Of a stretch of DNA of 64,000 nucleotides, positions 9,319-18,176 are shown one piece after another; positions within the stretch are counted from its first letter, which is position 1, and every line of letters begins with the position of its first letter. This DNA is from Candidatus Chloroploca mongolica (GTDB lineage Bacteria > Chloroflexota > Chloroflexia > Chloroflexales > Chloroflexaceae), in the NCBI RefSeq assembly GCF_004762035.2, contig NZ_SIJK02000023.1:5410-69409 (forward strand), read 5' to 3'. Under the pieces are notes generated by a model. It saw only the letters and a list, made by a program, of their open reading frames with translations, did no database searches and had not been told where the DNA came from. The position numbers and the translations under genes were made by a program.

Positions 9319-10392
9319 ATGACTACGACCACACATCATCGCTCGACCCCGACCTACCTCCTCCCCGGCGGCCTCAGCCCGTTTCAAAACAAGCTGTACC
9401 GGCATCTCATTGACTGGAAATGGGCCCACGGTATCAAGGAGCCAGGCAAGTTTAGGAAGACCAACAAGGCCGGCGTCGTCGTTGAGTACCTGTATGACGC
9501 AATGCTTCCTGAAGATTTTGCGACCGAGCAGCGCTGGCCGCACCTCCACCCCGCTGCCGCAAGTCAGCTGCGGCGTCACATGGGCCGCAACAAGTTTCGC
9601 ATCCACAACCACTTCTACCACATGGCCAGCTCTCAGGCGGCCAACCTCAACCTGTTCCTGCCACTGCTGATCCACCGTGACGCCGCAGCCATCTTGCGGG
9701 CGCTCCGGCCCGACTTCGCCAGCCTGGCAACCGATGCACTCGACAACGGCTACTGCGTCGAGTATTGGGGTGGCAACTTCGCTCCCTCCGGCGGCAAACT
9801 CAAAGATGCCAGCCCCCTGCGCGACAAGACCGCCCGCACCGGCACCGACGCCGACATCGCCATCGCCTACCGCAACCTCGCCGGAGAGCTCTGCCTCTGG
9901 CTGGTCGAACACAAGCTGACCGAGCAGGAATTCACAGCCTGCGGTGGCGCGAAGAGCAAAGGGCGCACCGCGCATCACAGCTGCGCCCATGGCCTCGGCG
10001 ACATCCTGGCGGACAAGAGCCTCTGCTACTACCACGACGTCAACAAGTACGCCTACTGGGACATTACAGAGGCGAACCGTGAACTATTCGTCGGCCACGC
10101 CGCACACACCAGTTGCCCCTTCAAGGGCGGCATGAACCAACTCTGGCGCAATCTGCTCCTCGCTCGTGCCCTGGAGGCGCAGGGCGACTACAAGCACGTC
10201 TTCTTCTCGGTGGTGCGCCACCCGGACAACCACGCCCTTGACGGGTCGCTCAAGACGTTCCAGGAGCTGATCGGCGGCCACCCGAGCTTCTCGACCCTCA
10301 CCTCGCGCGAGGTGGTGGTGGCAGCGGAGCGGCTCGACGACCCGGAGCTGAACGCGTGGGCGCAGTGGTACCGGGATCTGTACAAGGTCTAA
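9319..10392 (+). CDS. PD-(D/E)XK-like restriction nuclease, passenger in type I locus
   Basis: The 357-residue protein has a plausible PD-(D/E)XK core: the text TDADIAIAY (D177, D179) followed by LWLVEHK (E197, K199). A Cys/His-rich patch (about 207-240) follows and could bind metal. It resembles uncharacterised putative restriction endonucleases (the PGN_0703-like group), but I assign this from motif layout only. The ATG at 9319 follows an AGGGAG ribosome site. It is intact while its type I neighbours (hsdS remnant upstream, hsdR remnant downstream) are broken. The DUF262 gene follows after 41 bp with its own strong ribosome site. Confidence 0.55.
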   Translation: MTTTTHHRSTPTYLLPGGLSPFQNKLYRHLIDWKWAHGIKEPGKFRKTNKAGVVVEYLYDAMLPEDFATEQRWPHLHPAAASQLRRHMGRNKFRIHNHFYHMASSQAANLNLFLPLLIHRDAAAILRALRPDFASLATDALDNGYCVEYWGGNFAPSGGKLKDASPLRDKTARTGTDADIAIAYRNLAGELCLWLVEHKLTEQEFTACGGAKSKGRTAHHSCAHGLGDILADKSLCYYHDVNKYAYWDITEANRELFVGHAAHTSCPFKGGMNQLWRNLLLARALEAQGDYKHVFFSVVRHPDNHALDGSLKTFQELIGGHPSFSTLTSREVVVAAERLDDPELNAWAQWYRDLYKV

Positions 10393-10433
10393 AGCCCTCA
10401 ACGTCAACATCAATGTCATCAAGGAGGTTCTGG

Positions 10434-12302
10434 ATGAACAAGAAGACCCTGACTAGTCTGTTCGCCGAGTCGCTCTATCAAATCCCCGACTACCAGCGCG
10501 GCTACGCCTGGGAGGAGAAGCAGTGGAAGGACTTCATCCAGGATATTGACGCCCTCGTCGATGAAGAGGTGCGAGGTCACTACACTGGCACGGTGGTGGT
10601 CTACGCCGCTCGCAATGCCACATTTCAACCCTACGGGATCAAACATCTGAGGGTCGTCGATGTGGTGGACGGTCAGCAGCGCCTGACCACCGTCTGTCTC
10701 TACCTCGCAGTGATCATCCGTGCACTCGTGGACAGCGGCGATTCAGCGTATAAGGACGCCATCTCCGAATTCCTCTACTCGGGCGCAACGTGCAAGCTCA
10801 CTCTCAATAATGATACCGACCATATCTTCTATGACCTTTTGAAAACGGGGCAGTCAAACATCCCACCGCAATCTCCGCATCAGCGGCGCCTCGTGACCGC
10901 CTGCGCTCGATTTCAGGGGCACATCGACCGACAGTTGGCAGCGCGAGGGGCTGAGGGGGTCGCCTACCTCAGAGATCTGTACCGCGCGATCACCCAGAAG
11001 CTCAACTTCACCTTCTATGAAATCGATGAGGTCTCAGAGATAGGCATGACCTTTGAGCTGATGAACTCGCGGGGCAAGAGCCTCTCAACCCTGGAGTTGC
11101 TCAAGAACTACCTCATGCATTGGGTCTCCCGCAACGAGAGCGAGCAGGCGCACCGGGATACGCTCACGAAAATCATCAACACCAGCTGGAAGGCCGCCTA
11201 CACCAATCTTGGCCGCAGCGCCGGCAATGAGGATCAGTTCCTCCGCATCGCCTGGACGCTCTACTGTAGTGCTAATCCGAAGCAGTGGACTGGCTACGAC
11301 GGCTTCAAGGACGACCAGTACATTCCCTTGCGCTCCTTTACCAAGCGCTCGAAGGAGTCGACCCGCGACTTTATCATCCGCTTCACCGAAGGTCTCGCCG
11401 AGCTTTCCAACCATTACGCCGCCATTATCAGCCCTCGGACGAGCAACAACGTTTCGGGCGAAGAACTGCGTTGGCTTACCAAGATTCATCACACCGGCAA
11501 CATCGCCAACTTCCTACCGCTATTGGTGGCAGCCCACAAGTGCCACGTGGAGCAGAGCATTTCCGAGGGTGACTACATCGCGCTTCTCAAAGCCCTGGAG
11601 TGCTACGCCTACCGGGTTTTCCTCCACGCCACGCGCCGCAGCAATGCCGGTCGGACGATCTTCTTCCGCTGGGGACACGATCTGTTCAACGGCAAGCAAT
11701 CTATCGACAGCCTTACCCGGCAAATCCACGGGCTAACTCGCCACTATGCGCCCGAAAAAGCCTTCCTCGCTGGCAACGCCGAGCCTGACTACTGGTATCG
11801 GACGCGTCACCTCCTGAAGTACACGCTGTTCGAGTACGAACTGCATCTGCTCAAGAAGGATGGCCACGGCATGGCTCCAAAGATCACTTGGTCTCAGCTA
11901 AGCGACGCCACCATTGAGCATATTCTGCCGCAATCCCCGGCTGCCCGCTCCCATTGGAGGAAGGTCTGGAGCGCCAAGGAGATCGAGCAATGTGTCCACG
12001 ACATTGGTAATCTCGTACTGACACATGACAACTCTAGCTACAGCAACTTTGAATTCGACCGCAAGAGGGGGGCGATTGGGGTGAGACCAAGCTACAGCGA
12101 CTCTGACATCCGGCAAGAGCGGGATCTAGGCTTCTACAAAGACTGGACACCGCAGGAGTTCCAGCAACGCCGCGCCACAATTGTCGCCTGGATCAACGAG
12201 CGATGGAAGACCGAGGGAGCCGAGGTCGAGCCGCTGCTGGCAGACGTCGACGAGGACGATGATGACGAGATCGCGTTACAGCCAGAGGCGGTAGACGTAT
12301 GA
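10434..12302 (+). CDS. DUF262/DUF1524 protein (GmrSD-like, type IV restriction or nickase family)
   Basis: The 622-residue protein carries an N-terminal DUF262 domain with IPDYQRGYAW (17-26) and the nucleotide-binding text DGQQRLTT (79-86), and a C-terminal DUF1524 HNH-like domain with EHILPQ (His496) and a downstream HDIGNL stretch. In GmrS/GmrD and related single-chain proteins the DUF262 part hydrolyses NTP and the DUF1524 part cuts DNA, often modified phage DNA. The ATG at 10434 has AAGGAGG at 10421-10427. Its stop overlaps the start of the hsdR remnant (ATGA), as in a living type I operon with cargo between hsdS and hsdR. The C-terminus is acidic (runs of Asp/Glu). Confidence 0.8.
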   Translation: MNKKTLTSLFAESLYQIPDYQRGYAWEEKQWKDFIQDIDALVDEEVRGHYTGTVVVYAARNATFQPYGIKHLRVVDVVDGQQRLTTVCLYLAVIIRALVDSGDSAYKDAISEFLYSGATCKLTLNNDTDHIFYDLLKTGQSNIPPQSPHQRRLVTACARFQGHIDRQLAARGAEGVAYLRDLYRAITQKLNFTFYEIDEVSEIGMTFELMNSRGKSLSTLELLKNYLMHWVSRNESEQAHRDTLTKIINTSWKAAYTNLGRSAGNEDQFLRIAWTLYCSANPKQWTGYDGFKDDQYIPLRSFTKRSKESTRDFIIRFTEGLAELSNHYAAIISPRTSNNVSGEELRWLTKIHHTGNIANFLPLLVAAHKCHVEQSISEGDYIALLKALECYAYRVFLHATRRSNAGRTIFFRWGHDLFNGKQSIDSLTRQIHGLTRHYAPEKAFLAGNAEPDYWYRTRHLLKYTLFEYELHLLKKDGHGMAPKITWSQLSDATIEHILPQSPAARSHWRKVWSAKEIEQCVHDIGNLVLTHDNSSYSNFEFDRKRGAIGVRPSYSDSDIRQERDLGFYKDWTPQEFQQRRATIVAWINERWKTEGAEVEPLLADVDEDDDDEIALQPEAVDV

Positions 12303-12822
12303 CCACCATCGGCAAACCCACCCGAGCGCGCCACCCAGGATCGCGTAATCAAGCTCTTCTACGACGAGTTAGGCTATCGCTACCTGGGAAATTGGAGTGA
12401 GCGCGACGGGAATAGCAATATCTAGGAGCAGTACCTGACCTCGTATCTGATTGGGCGGGGCTACACGCCAAACCAAGGGAGCACCGCCCTCTACCACCTC
12501 CGGAACGAGGCCGATAACCCCAACCGTAGCCTCTCCCAGTACAACCAGGCGGTGTACGCCCTGCTGCGCTACGGCGTTCCGGTGAAGATCGAGGCCAGGC
12601 AACTGACCGAGACGGTACACCTGATCGATTGGCAGCATCCTCAGCGCAACGACTTCTGGATCGCCGAAGAAGTGACGCTCAAGGGCAATCACGAGCGTCG
12701 CCCCGATATTGTGCTCTATGTGAATGGGATTGCGGTCGCGGTGCTGGAATTGAAGAATAGTCGGGTCAGTATTAGCGATGGTATTCGCCAGAATCTCTCT
12801 AATCAGCGCCCCGAATTCAATA
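12299..12822 (+). pseudogene. hsdR: Type I restriction endonuclease subunit (HsdR), broken 5' remnant
   Basis: The reading begins with MTTIGKP at 12299, then needs a +1 shift near 12323 to continue as [18 protein letters not shown]. It meets an in-frame TAG at 12423-12425 and goes on through a recognisable HsdR N-terminal nuclease domain, with RRPDIVLYVNG and VLELKN giving the Asp and the ExK of the PD-(D/E)XK site. Similarity stops near 12822, and the helicase motor domains are absent. Frameshift, nonsense codon and truncation together make this a dead gene. Confidence 0.9.
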
Positions 12823-13210
12823 TGAGGACTGGGTATATTAACGGCCGCCACCCCATCGTCATTTCCGCGCAGAAGAGAACCCAGAGGCTGCTGAGCGAGT
12901 TCTTGCGCGCAACGCTTTTCTCATCTACGTCTCATCTTTCGGTGGCGGCAAAATATGGTACGATAAAAAAACATCTATGCGCTCTAACCCGTTCGTTCAA
13001 CCCCTGGGTGAGACCACGCTGTCTCCTGAAACGTTTGTGTATCCGTATCGACCGAGATGAGTCAAGCTATCTGCGCCTCCACCTGTTCAGACATGCGTTG
13101 TGCCCCCTTCCTTCCCCTGTGCGGCTGACCGCTCGCGTCACTCTGTCGGTGTCATGCTGAACCGACGGTGGTGACACCGTTGGGCTCTGCATGGCCCGGC
13201 CTGACAACCA
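12823..13210. other. Intergenic gap between hsdR remnant and conjugative element
   Basis: I see no gene or RNA here. A short AT-rich patch (about 12945-12975) interrupts otherwise GC-rich DNA. This is the likeliest place for a junction between the defence cluster and the conjugative module, but no copy of the tRNA-Leu 3' end, which would mark an attachment site, was found here. Confidence 0.4.
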
Positions 13211-15070
13211 ATGTCACTTTCACCACGTTCCCCTGAAGGGGTTTCGCCACACGCCGCCCTGCCTTGGCCAGTGCGCCTGATGCACCCCCTGGCGCTGCTC
13301 TTATTTCTGCTCGGTTCCATGACCGCGCTAGGCTATCCGATTAGCCTGTTTCTTGAGCAAAGCCTTCCTTTTTCGATCAGTATTCTTTTGCTTTTTCTGC
13401 TCGGTCATCTCGGTCTGTTGCTGCTCATTCTGTGGCATGTCATCCAGACACGCCCTCTCCCGCTGCGGGTGCTGGTTGCGGGTACGTTGCTTTTTGTGGC
13501 CCAACTGGGCACCATTGGGACATCAGTATTCTGGTCTCAGGCCTATAGCTCGGCTGTGCCGCTGAGCCATCCGGGGATTGGATTGACGCTGCTGACGTTG
13601 TGGTGCTCTGCAGGAAGCCTGTGCGCCATTGTGCCCGCATGGAAATGGCATCGCTTGCATGTCCTGCATTTTGTCACCACAATCTGGCATGTGCTCGTGT
13701 TGCCTCCCCTTGCAGTGGGTTTCTTGCTTCCGCTGTTGTTCCCTGACTGGACGTGGACAGCGGCCCAGTTTGTTGCGCTCACCTACCTTGGCGTGAGTCT
13801 CGCTTTGTTCGGTTGGTATGGCATGGTGGCGTATCGGTATGCCCAACCTGCTGCCCCGATCTGGCGCCTCTGGACGATAGGCATGGTCTGTTTCTGTGGT
13901 ACGAGCCTGGCGCTGCTCTTCGGCGCGTTGCGGATGGATCAAGGGCTGTCGCCCTGGCTCTTCGGCATGGCTTTACCCTGCTGGATGCTCCAGCAGGTTC
14001 TTTGGACGTTTGCCCTGATTGAGCAACTCCCCCTCCTTCGCGTATCGAAGGTCGTGGCCTCACCAGTCGTGATCGATGACAACCCACGCGCAGGTCTGCG
14101 CGGCTTACTCACTGACATCGGGATGGGGGTGCTGACCGTCCTGAGCAGTATGGTGGATCTGCTCATCCTTACGGTAACCCTGATCAGTGGTCTTCTGATG
14201 CGCGGCTGGCTCCGCATCATCAATCTCCGCCGTCAACAGGCCGAAGTTGAAGAAGCCTATGACACGGCGATCGTCCAACTAAGCCGCCTCGAGCAGGTGC
14301 GTCAACATCAGCAGATCGATCAACTTACGAACCAGCACCAACATATGGCCGAGGTAACGCACGATCTCTATGCACTTCTCTATGATCTCCAGGTCGAATT
14401 ACGCTCCACTGAGCATATTTTGGCGACGCCAGAGGATGGGTACGACCGCCTCACGCCGCACCTTGAACAGGCAAACGCCCTGCTTCATGATGCCGAGTTA
14501 CTGATACACACCTTGGCGACAACGCGACAGCTAGAGAAGGGGCTTCTCCAGCCGATCCCCACCTGGCATGATGCGCATCAATGGATCATGCACGTTGTTG
14601 CCCTGCAGCAAACCCGTGCTCGCGAAATCGGCGTCAGCTTGAATGCTTCAGCGATCCCTGCGCCATGTATGGTCTGGGGCGATCATGTTCTGCTTGCGCG
14701 GGCACTGGCAAATCTCGTGCGCAATGCGATCCAGGCCACCGGTGCGTTTCGGAGCGATGGTACCGGTGTGGTCGAGGTGCGAATCTGGCAGGAGGCTGGT
14801 CGGTTCCAGTTGCAGGTTGAAGATAACGGGCCAGGGATGCCTATCGCGCAGCGGGTCGCGTTGCGCCAATGGGCCTCGCGTGGTCTGACCGCAGGTTCGG
14901 CTGCAACGGAAGAAGGTAGTCTGGGCCTGAAATTCATTCATCGGGTCGTCAGTGGACATCCTGATGGGCATCTGCGGATAGTGAGCGCAGCGGGCATCGG
15001 AACGACAGCGATCATCGATCTCCCTGCGGAATCTCCCTCAGACGAGGCGACGATACCCGGGGCCTCCTAA
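13211..15070 (+). CDS. Polytopic membrane sensor histidine kinase
   Basis: The 619-residue protein starts with eight or nine hydrophobic helices (about 25-330), a 7TM-type sensor module. A coiled-coil dimerisation region follows, with a putative phosphoacceptor His in VTHDLYALLYDL (about residue 383). The HATPase domain shows an N box (NLVRNAIQA, about 500), a G1 box (DNGPGMP, about 538) and a G2-like GLKFIH. It would sense a membrane or extracellular cue and phosphorylate the response regulator encoded 93 bp downstream. No clear ribosome site precedes the ATG. It is the first gene of the conjugative element as I read it, so the pair may control transfer or excision; that role is inferred from position. 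Confidence 0.8.
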   Translation: MSLSPRSPEGVSPHAALPWPVRLMHPLALLLFLLGSMTALGYPISLFLEQSLPFSISILLLFLLGHLGLLLLILWHVIQTRPLPLRVLVAGTLLFVAQLGTIGTSVFWSQAYSSAVPLSHPGIGLTLLTLWCSAGSLCAIVPAWKWHRLHVLHFVTTIWHVLVLPPLAVGFLLPLLFPDWTWTAAQFVALTYLGVSLALFGWYGMVAYRYAQPAAPIWRLWTIGMVCFCGTSLALLFGALRMDQGLSPWLFGMALPCWMLQQVLWTFALIEQLPLLRVSKVVASPVVIDDNPRAGLRGLLTDIGMGVLTVLSSMVDLLILTVTLISGLLMRGWLRIINLRRQQAEVEEAYDTAIVQLSRLEQVRQHQQIDQLTNQHQHMAEVTHDLYALLYDLQVELRSTEHILATPEDGYDRLTPHLEQANALLHDAELLIHTLATTRQLEKGLLQPIPTWHDAHQWIMHVVALQQTRAREIGVSLNASAIPAPCMVWGDHVLLARALANLVRNAIQATGAFRSDGTGVVEVRIWQEAGRFQLQVEDNGPGMPIAQRVALRQWASRGLTAGSAATEEGSLGLKFIHRVVSGHPDGHLRIVSAAGIGTTAIIDLPAESPSDEATIPGAS

Positions 15071-15163
15071 TACGACAACGAAATGGGTCATGCTGCTGGG
15101 TCTTGGCTTGATGGAAAAACGAGCCGCCCGGGAGCCATCACCGTGAAATAAAGGAGCAAGTGG

Positions 15164-16294
15164 ATGCAATCTGCGTCAACATTTCCCTCAAGCGGCACGA
15201 TGCCGCAGCCTATCACGGTCATCGGGGTGGACGACCACCGCGGATTTCGCGAGGGCATTGCACGTGCCGCAAGCCTGCTCAGTCAACACCTCGGACGGCC
15301 TGTGACCACCTATCTCTCAGCGTCAGGCTTGGATCTGGAAACGATCCTGCGGGACGAACCAGCAGATCAGTCTGTCCTGGTGGTGCTGGATATTCGCATG
15401 CCTACCGGGGTGGATGGTCGTCTGCTTGGGCCCTGGATTCGCACCACCTTTCCGCATGTCCAGATTCTGCCATGTACCAGTGATCATCATCCTACGACGC
15501 TTGATCTCTTGCGGCGAAGCGGTATGCTTGAACCCGTCTTAAAGCCGGTCTCCCTTGAAGGACTGACCGAGCGCATGGCAATGGCGTTGACCACAACGCC
15601 GCCACCCGGTGATCCAACGATCCAGGCTGTGCAAGCCGATCTGGCGCAACAATTTGTCACGTTGCACCAGCGGCGGCAGGGGGGGCGATCAATTCAGGTT
15701 GGGATTTTGGCTCAACGTGCGCTGACGCGCGTCGGCTTGCCCCAGATGTTAAGTGGCGTCAGCACAACGCTGGCGGTTGATGTGGCGATCTGTACCGATC
15801 AGGTACGTGCTCTGCAGACGGCCCTGCAACAGCGCCGCCTCGATATTTTGCTCTGCGATGCGCATGATTACAAAGAGATCGAAGGGTTGAGTCAGGCCTA
15901 TCATATCCCATTGCTGGTCTACACCTCGATCCGTCAGGCCAAACAGGTGCTCAGAGCCAAGCATAGTGTCATTCTTGACCCGGCTTCGAATGAGGCATGG
16001 GCCGATGCCTTCCAGATGGTACTGAGTGGCGCTACGTATGCCCCACGGTGGCTGGATCTGATGATCTCGCTCCTGCCCCGCGACCGGCAAATCCTAGGGA
16101 GGATTCAGCATGGCGTTGAGATGGCGCAACTAGCGGCAAACCTGGGCATTACCGAGGCCCGCCTTCGCCAGCGCATCAGCAACCTCTATCGCCTGCTTGA
16201 TCTGCCGCCCCATCGCGCAAGTCTGGTTGCCTGGGCCCAGGCCATTCCTCCGCAGTGGTTTCAAGAGCTTGATCGGGACGATGACGAGCACTGA
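15164..16294 (+). CDS. Tandem-receiver response regulator with HTH output
   Basis: The 376-residue protein starts at an ATG with AAGGAG at 15151-15156. Residues 16-140 form a standard receiver: acidic pair D23/D24, phosphoacceptor D76 in VVLDIRMP, T105, and K127 in LKP. Residues about 170-290 look like a second, degenerate receiver lacking the acidic pair and the usual Lys. The C-terminus (about 305-365) is a LuxR/NarL-like helix-turn-helix with the text MAQLAANLGITEARLRQRI. It is the likely partner of the upstream kinase. A 25-bp hairpin terminator follows, so the pair forms its own transcription unit upstream of the transfer operon. Confidence 0.75.
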   Translation: MQSASTFPSSGTMPQPITVIGVDDHRGFREGIARAASLLSQHLGRPVTTYLSASGLDLETILRDEPADQSVLVVLDIRMPTGVDGRLLGPWIRTTFPHVQILPCTSDHHPTTLDLLRRSGMLEPVLKPVSLEGLTERMAMALTTTPPPGDPTIQAVQADLAQQFVTLHQRRQGGRSIQVGILAQRALTRVGLPQMLSGVSTTLAVDVAICTDQVRALQTALQQRRLDILLCDAHDYKEIEGLSQAYHIPLLVYTSIRQAKQVLRAKHSVILDPASNEAWADAFQMVLSGATYAPRWLDLMISLLPRDRQILGRIQHGVEMAQLAANLGITEARLRQRISNLYRLLDLPPHRASLVAWAQAIPPQWFQELDRDDDEH

Positions 16295-16333
16295 ACGTCC
16301 ACGGATAGGCAGGGCTGCGTCCACAAAACCCGC

Positions 16334-16386
16334 GCTCATCATGACGAAAACGGCCAACGAAGTTGGCCGTTTTCGTCATGATGAGC
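16334..16386 (+). terminator. Strong hairpin, probable terminator of the two-component operon
   Basis: Perfect 25-bp arms (16334-16358 and 16362-16386) with a three-base GAA loop lie 40 bp after the response-regulator stop. There is no long T-run after the stem, so it could also be a protein-binding palindrome. It separates the regulatory pair from the transfer operon. Confidence 0.65.
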
Positions 16387-16548
16387 ACGCTGCTCAGGGG
16401 CCTTCGCCATAACAAATGTCTTGTTTTTGGGGGTATTCCCCCGAACAGGCCACCCGGTACACTCTCTTCAGTTCAAGCATACGCTCACGTCGGACATGCG
16501 GGCTGCCGCCACCACCGTGATCGATGAATGGAAGAGACGAGAACCCTG

Positions 16549-18165
16549 ATGACCTGTTGTGTTCAAGGTGTTCCCACCCCTCAGACAATCGCCCGGTTTC
16601 CCTGCTGGATCTGGCTGGTCACGGTATGCGTGCCCGTCGTGCTGCTCACCGGCTGTGGTCAGGCCCCCCTGACCTACCGCGATGCCCAGGCCACCGCGTT
16701 GGCGGGCGGATGCTGGCCGCCAACGCTGCCTACCCCGCCCCTGGTGACCGTGACCCCCGACCCCGCCCTGCCCCCGCCGGACGCGGCCCCGGCCCCGTCG
16801 CTGCCCACCACCACGCCCTTCCCACCCTGCCCCCCGGTGGCCGGGGCCACCGCCGTCCCCTGGCCGACGCCCGTCCCAGCCCCACCGCCCTATCCCACGC
16901 TGGCCCCGGCCCCGTGGCAGGTTGCCCAAGATCAGGGAACGACCCTCCACCTTCCACATGCCATTCTCAGTCTCGATCTGGCGGTGCATCCTACCGAAGA
17001 CTGGGCCGCAGTGGCAGCGGTCGTCTGGTCGGGCAACGACGATCCCGAGCGGGTCATGCTGACGGTGTTGCATCCAACGACCCGCCGCTGGAGCCTCGCC
17101 CGCCAGGTGGATCTTGGCCCGGCCCGCATTGGCCGCTATAGCCGCACCGTGGCCGTCGCGATCACGGGTGATCAGCAGGTGCATGCACTCTGGGGCATGA
17201 GTGATCCCGATCCGACCACCGGGGCGCCGGTCAGCCTCTGGGCGAGCAGTAGTCCTGATTTCGGGACAACGTGGGCCGCGCCGGTGCGGATTGCCGAAGG
17301 CTGCCGACGGGTCAATGCCGTCGTCGCGGGCCTCGACGGCACCTTGGTCGCCCAACTGGTCTGTGATGACGGAGCCGAGTCAACACTGGCAATGGTAACC
17401 CGCACCGCGAGTGGCACCTGGCTGCCCGTCGAATATCTCGCGGCACCGGTGCGCTTTTACAGCGAGGGGAGCCTTGTTCTGGTGCCAGACACGGTGGCCC
17501 CGATGATCGTTGGGTTGGCGATGACCGACGTGGGCGGTCAGGCCCGCGGGTATCTGCTACGCCGCACGCTGCATGGAACCGAACCGTGGCAGATCGAGGG
17601 GATCGTGCTGACAAATCCCTGGTCAGCTCCGATGAGCCCACGCATGTGGAACGTCAACAGCCTGATGGCGGTGCGTCCAGGCGGGGTCTTGCTGACCTTC
17701 ACCTGGACAGATGCCGATGCTGGCTATGCCTATGCGCTCACCTCGCATGATGGCGGTGACACCTGGGGGGCACCCGAAGCGCTTGCGGCTCCCTTTGAAG
17801 CAACTGGGGCAATCATTGCGGCCCTTCCCGCCTATGAACCGATGACTGACCGCCTGGTGGTGGTTTGGGATTGTTGTGCTGGCGGCATCTTACGGAGAGC
17901 TCCGACCACCCACTATGCCAGTTGGCAACCTGCTGGGCAAGGCCCCTGGGTGCCGCTGGGCGACCCTGCGCCGATCCCACTCATCCTTGGCTCACGTGCG
18001 GTGGGGTTGACGGTTGGGGCGCAGGCCTGGCAGAGCACGCGGGTCTGGGTGGCCTGGATCGAGGGTATGAGTCAGGTTGAAGTACGGGCGGTACCGGTTA
18101 CGCGCCTACTGCCTGGCCTACCAACCGGAACCGGGCTGTCCACCAGCCGAGCACAGATCTGGTGA
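16549..18165 (+). CDS. Lipoprotein with Pro-rich stalk and Asp-box (sialidase-like) propeller
   Basis: About 538 residues. A signal peptide ends in a lipobox (VVLLTGC), so the mature protein would be lipid-anchored outside the membrane. A very Pro/Ala/Thr-rich stalk (about 45-130) is followed by a beta-propeller-like region with Asp-box texts such as SPDFGTTW and SHDGGDTW, found in sialidase-fold and BNR proteins. No catalytic triad of sialidases is evident, so a binding or scaffolding role on the cell surface is more likely. An ATG at 16528 is an alternative start; neither has a strong ribosome site. It opens the transfer operon and overlaps the leader of the wall-hydrolase gene. Confidence 0.6.
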   Translation: MTCCVQGVPTPQTIARFPCWIWLVTVCVPVVLLTGCGQAPLTYRDAQATALAGGCWPPTLPTPPLVTVTPDPALPPPDAAPAPSLPTTTPFPPCPPVAGATAVPWPTPVPAPPPYPTLAPAPWQVAQDQGTTLHLPHAILSLDLAVHPTEDWAAVAAVVWSGNDDPERVMLTVLHPTTRRWSLARQVDLGPARIGRYSRTVAVAITGDQQVHALWGMSDPDPTTGAPVSLWASSSPDFGTTWAAPVRIAEGCRRVNAVVAGLDGTLVAQLVCDDGAESTLAMVTRTASGTWLPVEYLAAPVRFYSEGSLVLVPDTVAPMIVGLAMTDVGGQARGYLLRRTLHGTEPWQIEGIVLTNPWSAPMSPRMWNVNSLMAVRPGGVLLTFTWTDADAGYAYALTSHDGGDTWGAPEALAAPFEATGAIIAALPAYEPMTDRLVVVWDCCAGGILRRAPTTHYASWQPAGQGPWVPLGDPAPIPLILGSRAVGLTVGAQAWQSTRVWVAWIEGMSQVEVRAVPVTRLLPGLPTGTGLSTSRAQIW

Positions 18166-18176
18166 GGGGGCAACCG

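Noticed and set aside
12552-13160. 202-codon plus-strand frame as an independent gene
   Set aside because: Its first 90 codons are the HsdR nuclease domain after an in-frame stop, and the rest is intergenic; it is part of the hsdR relic.
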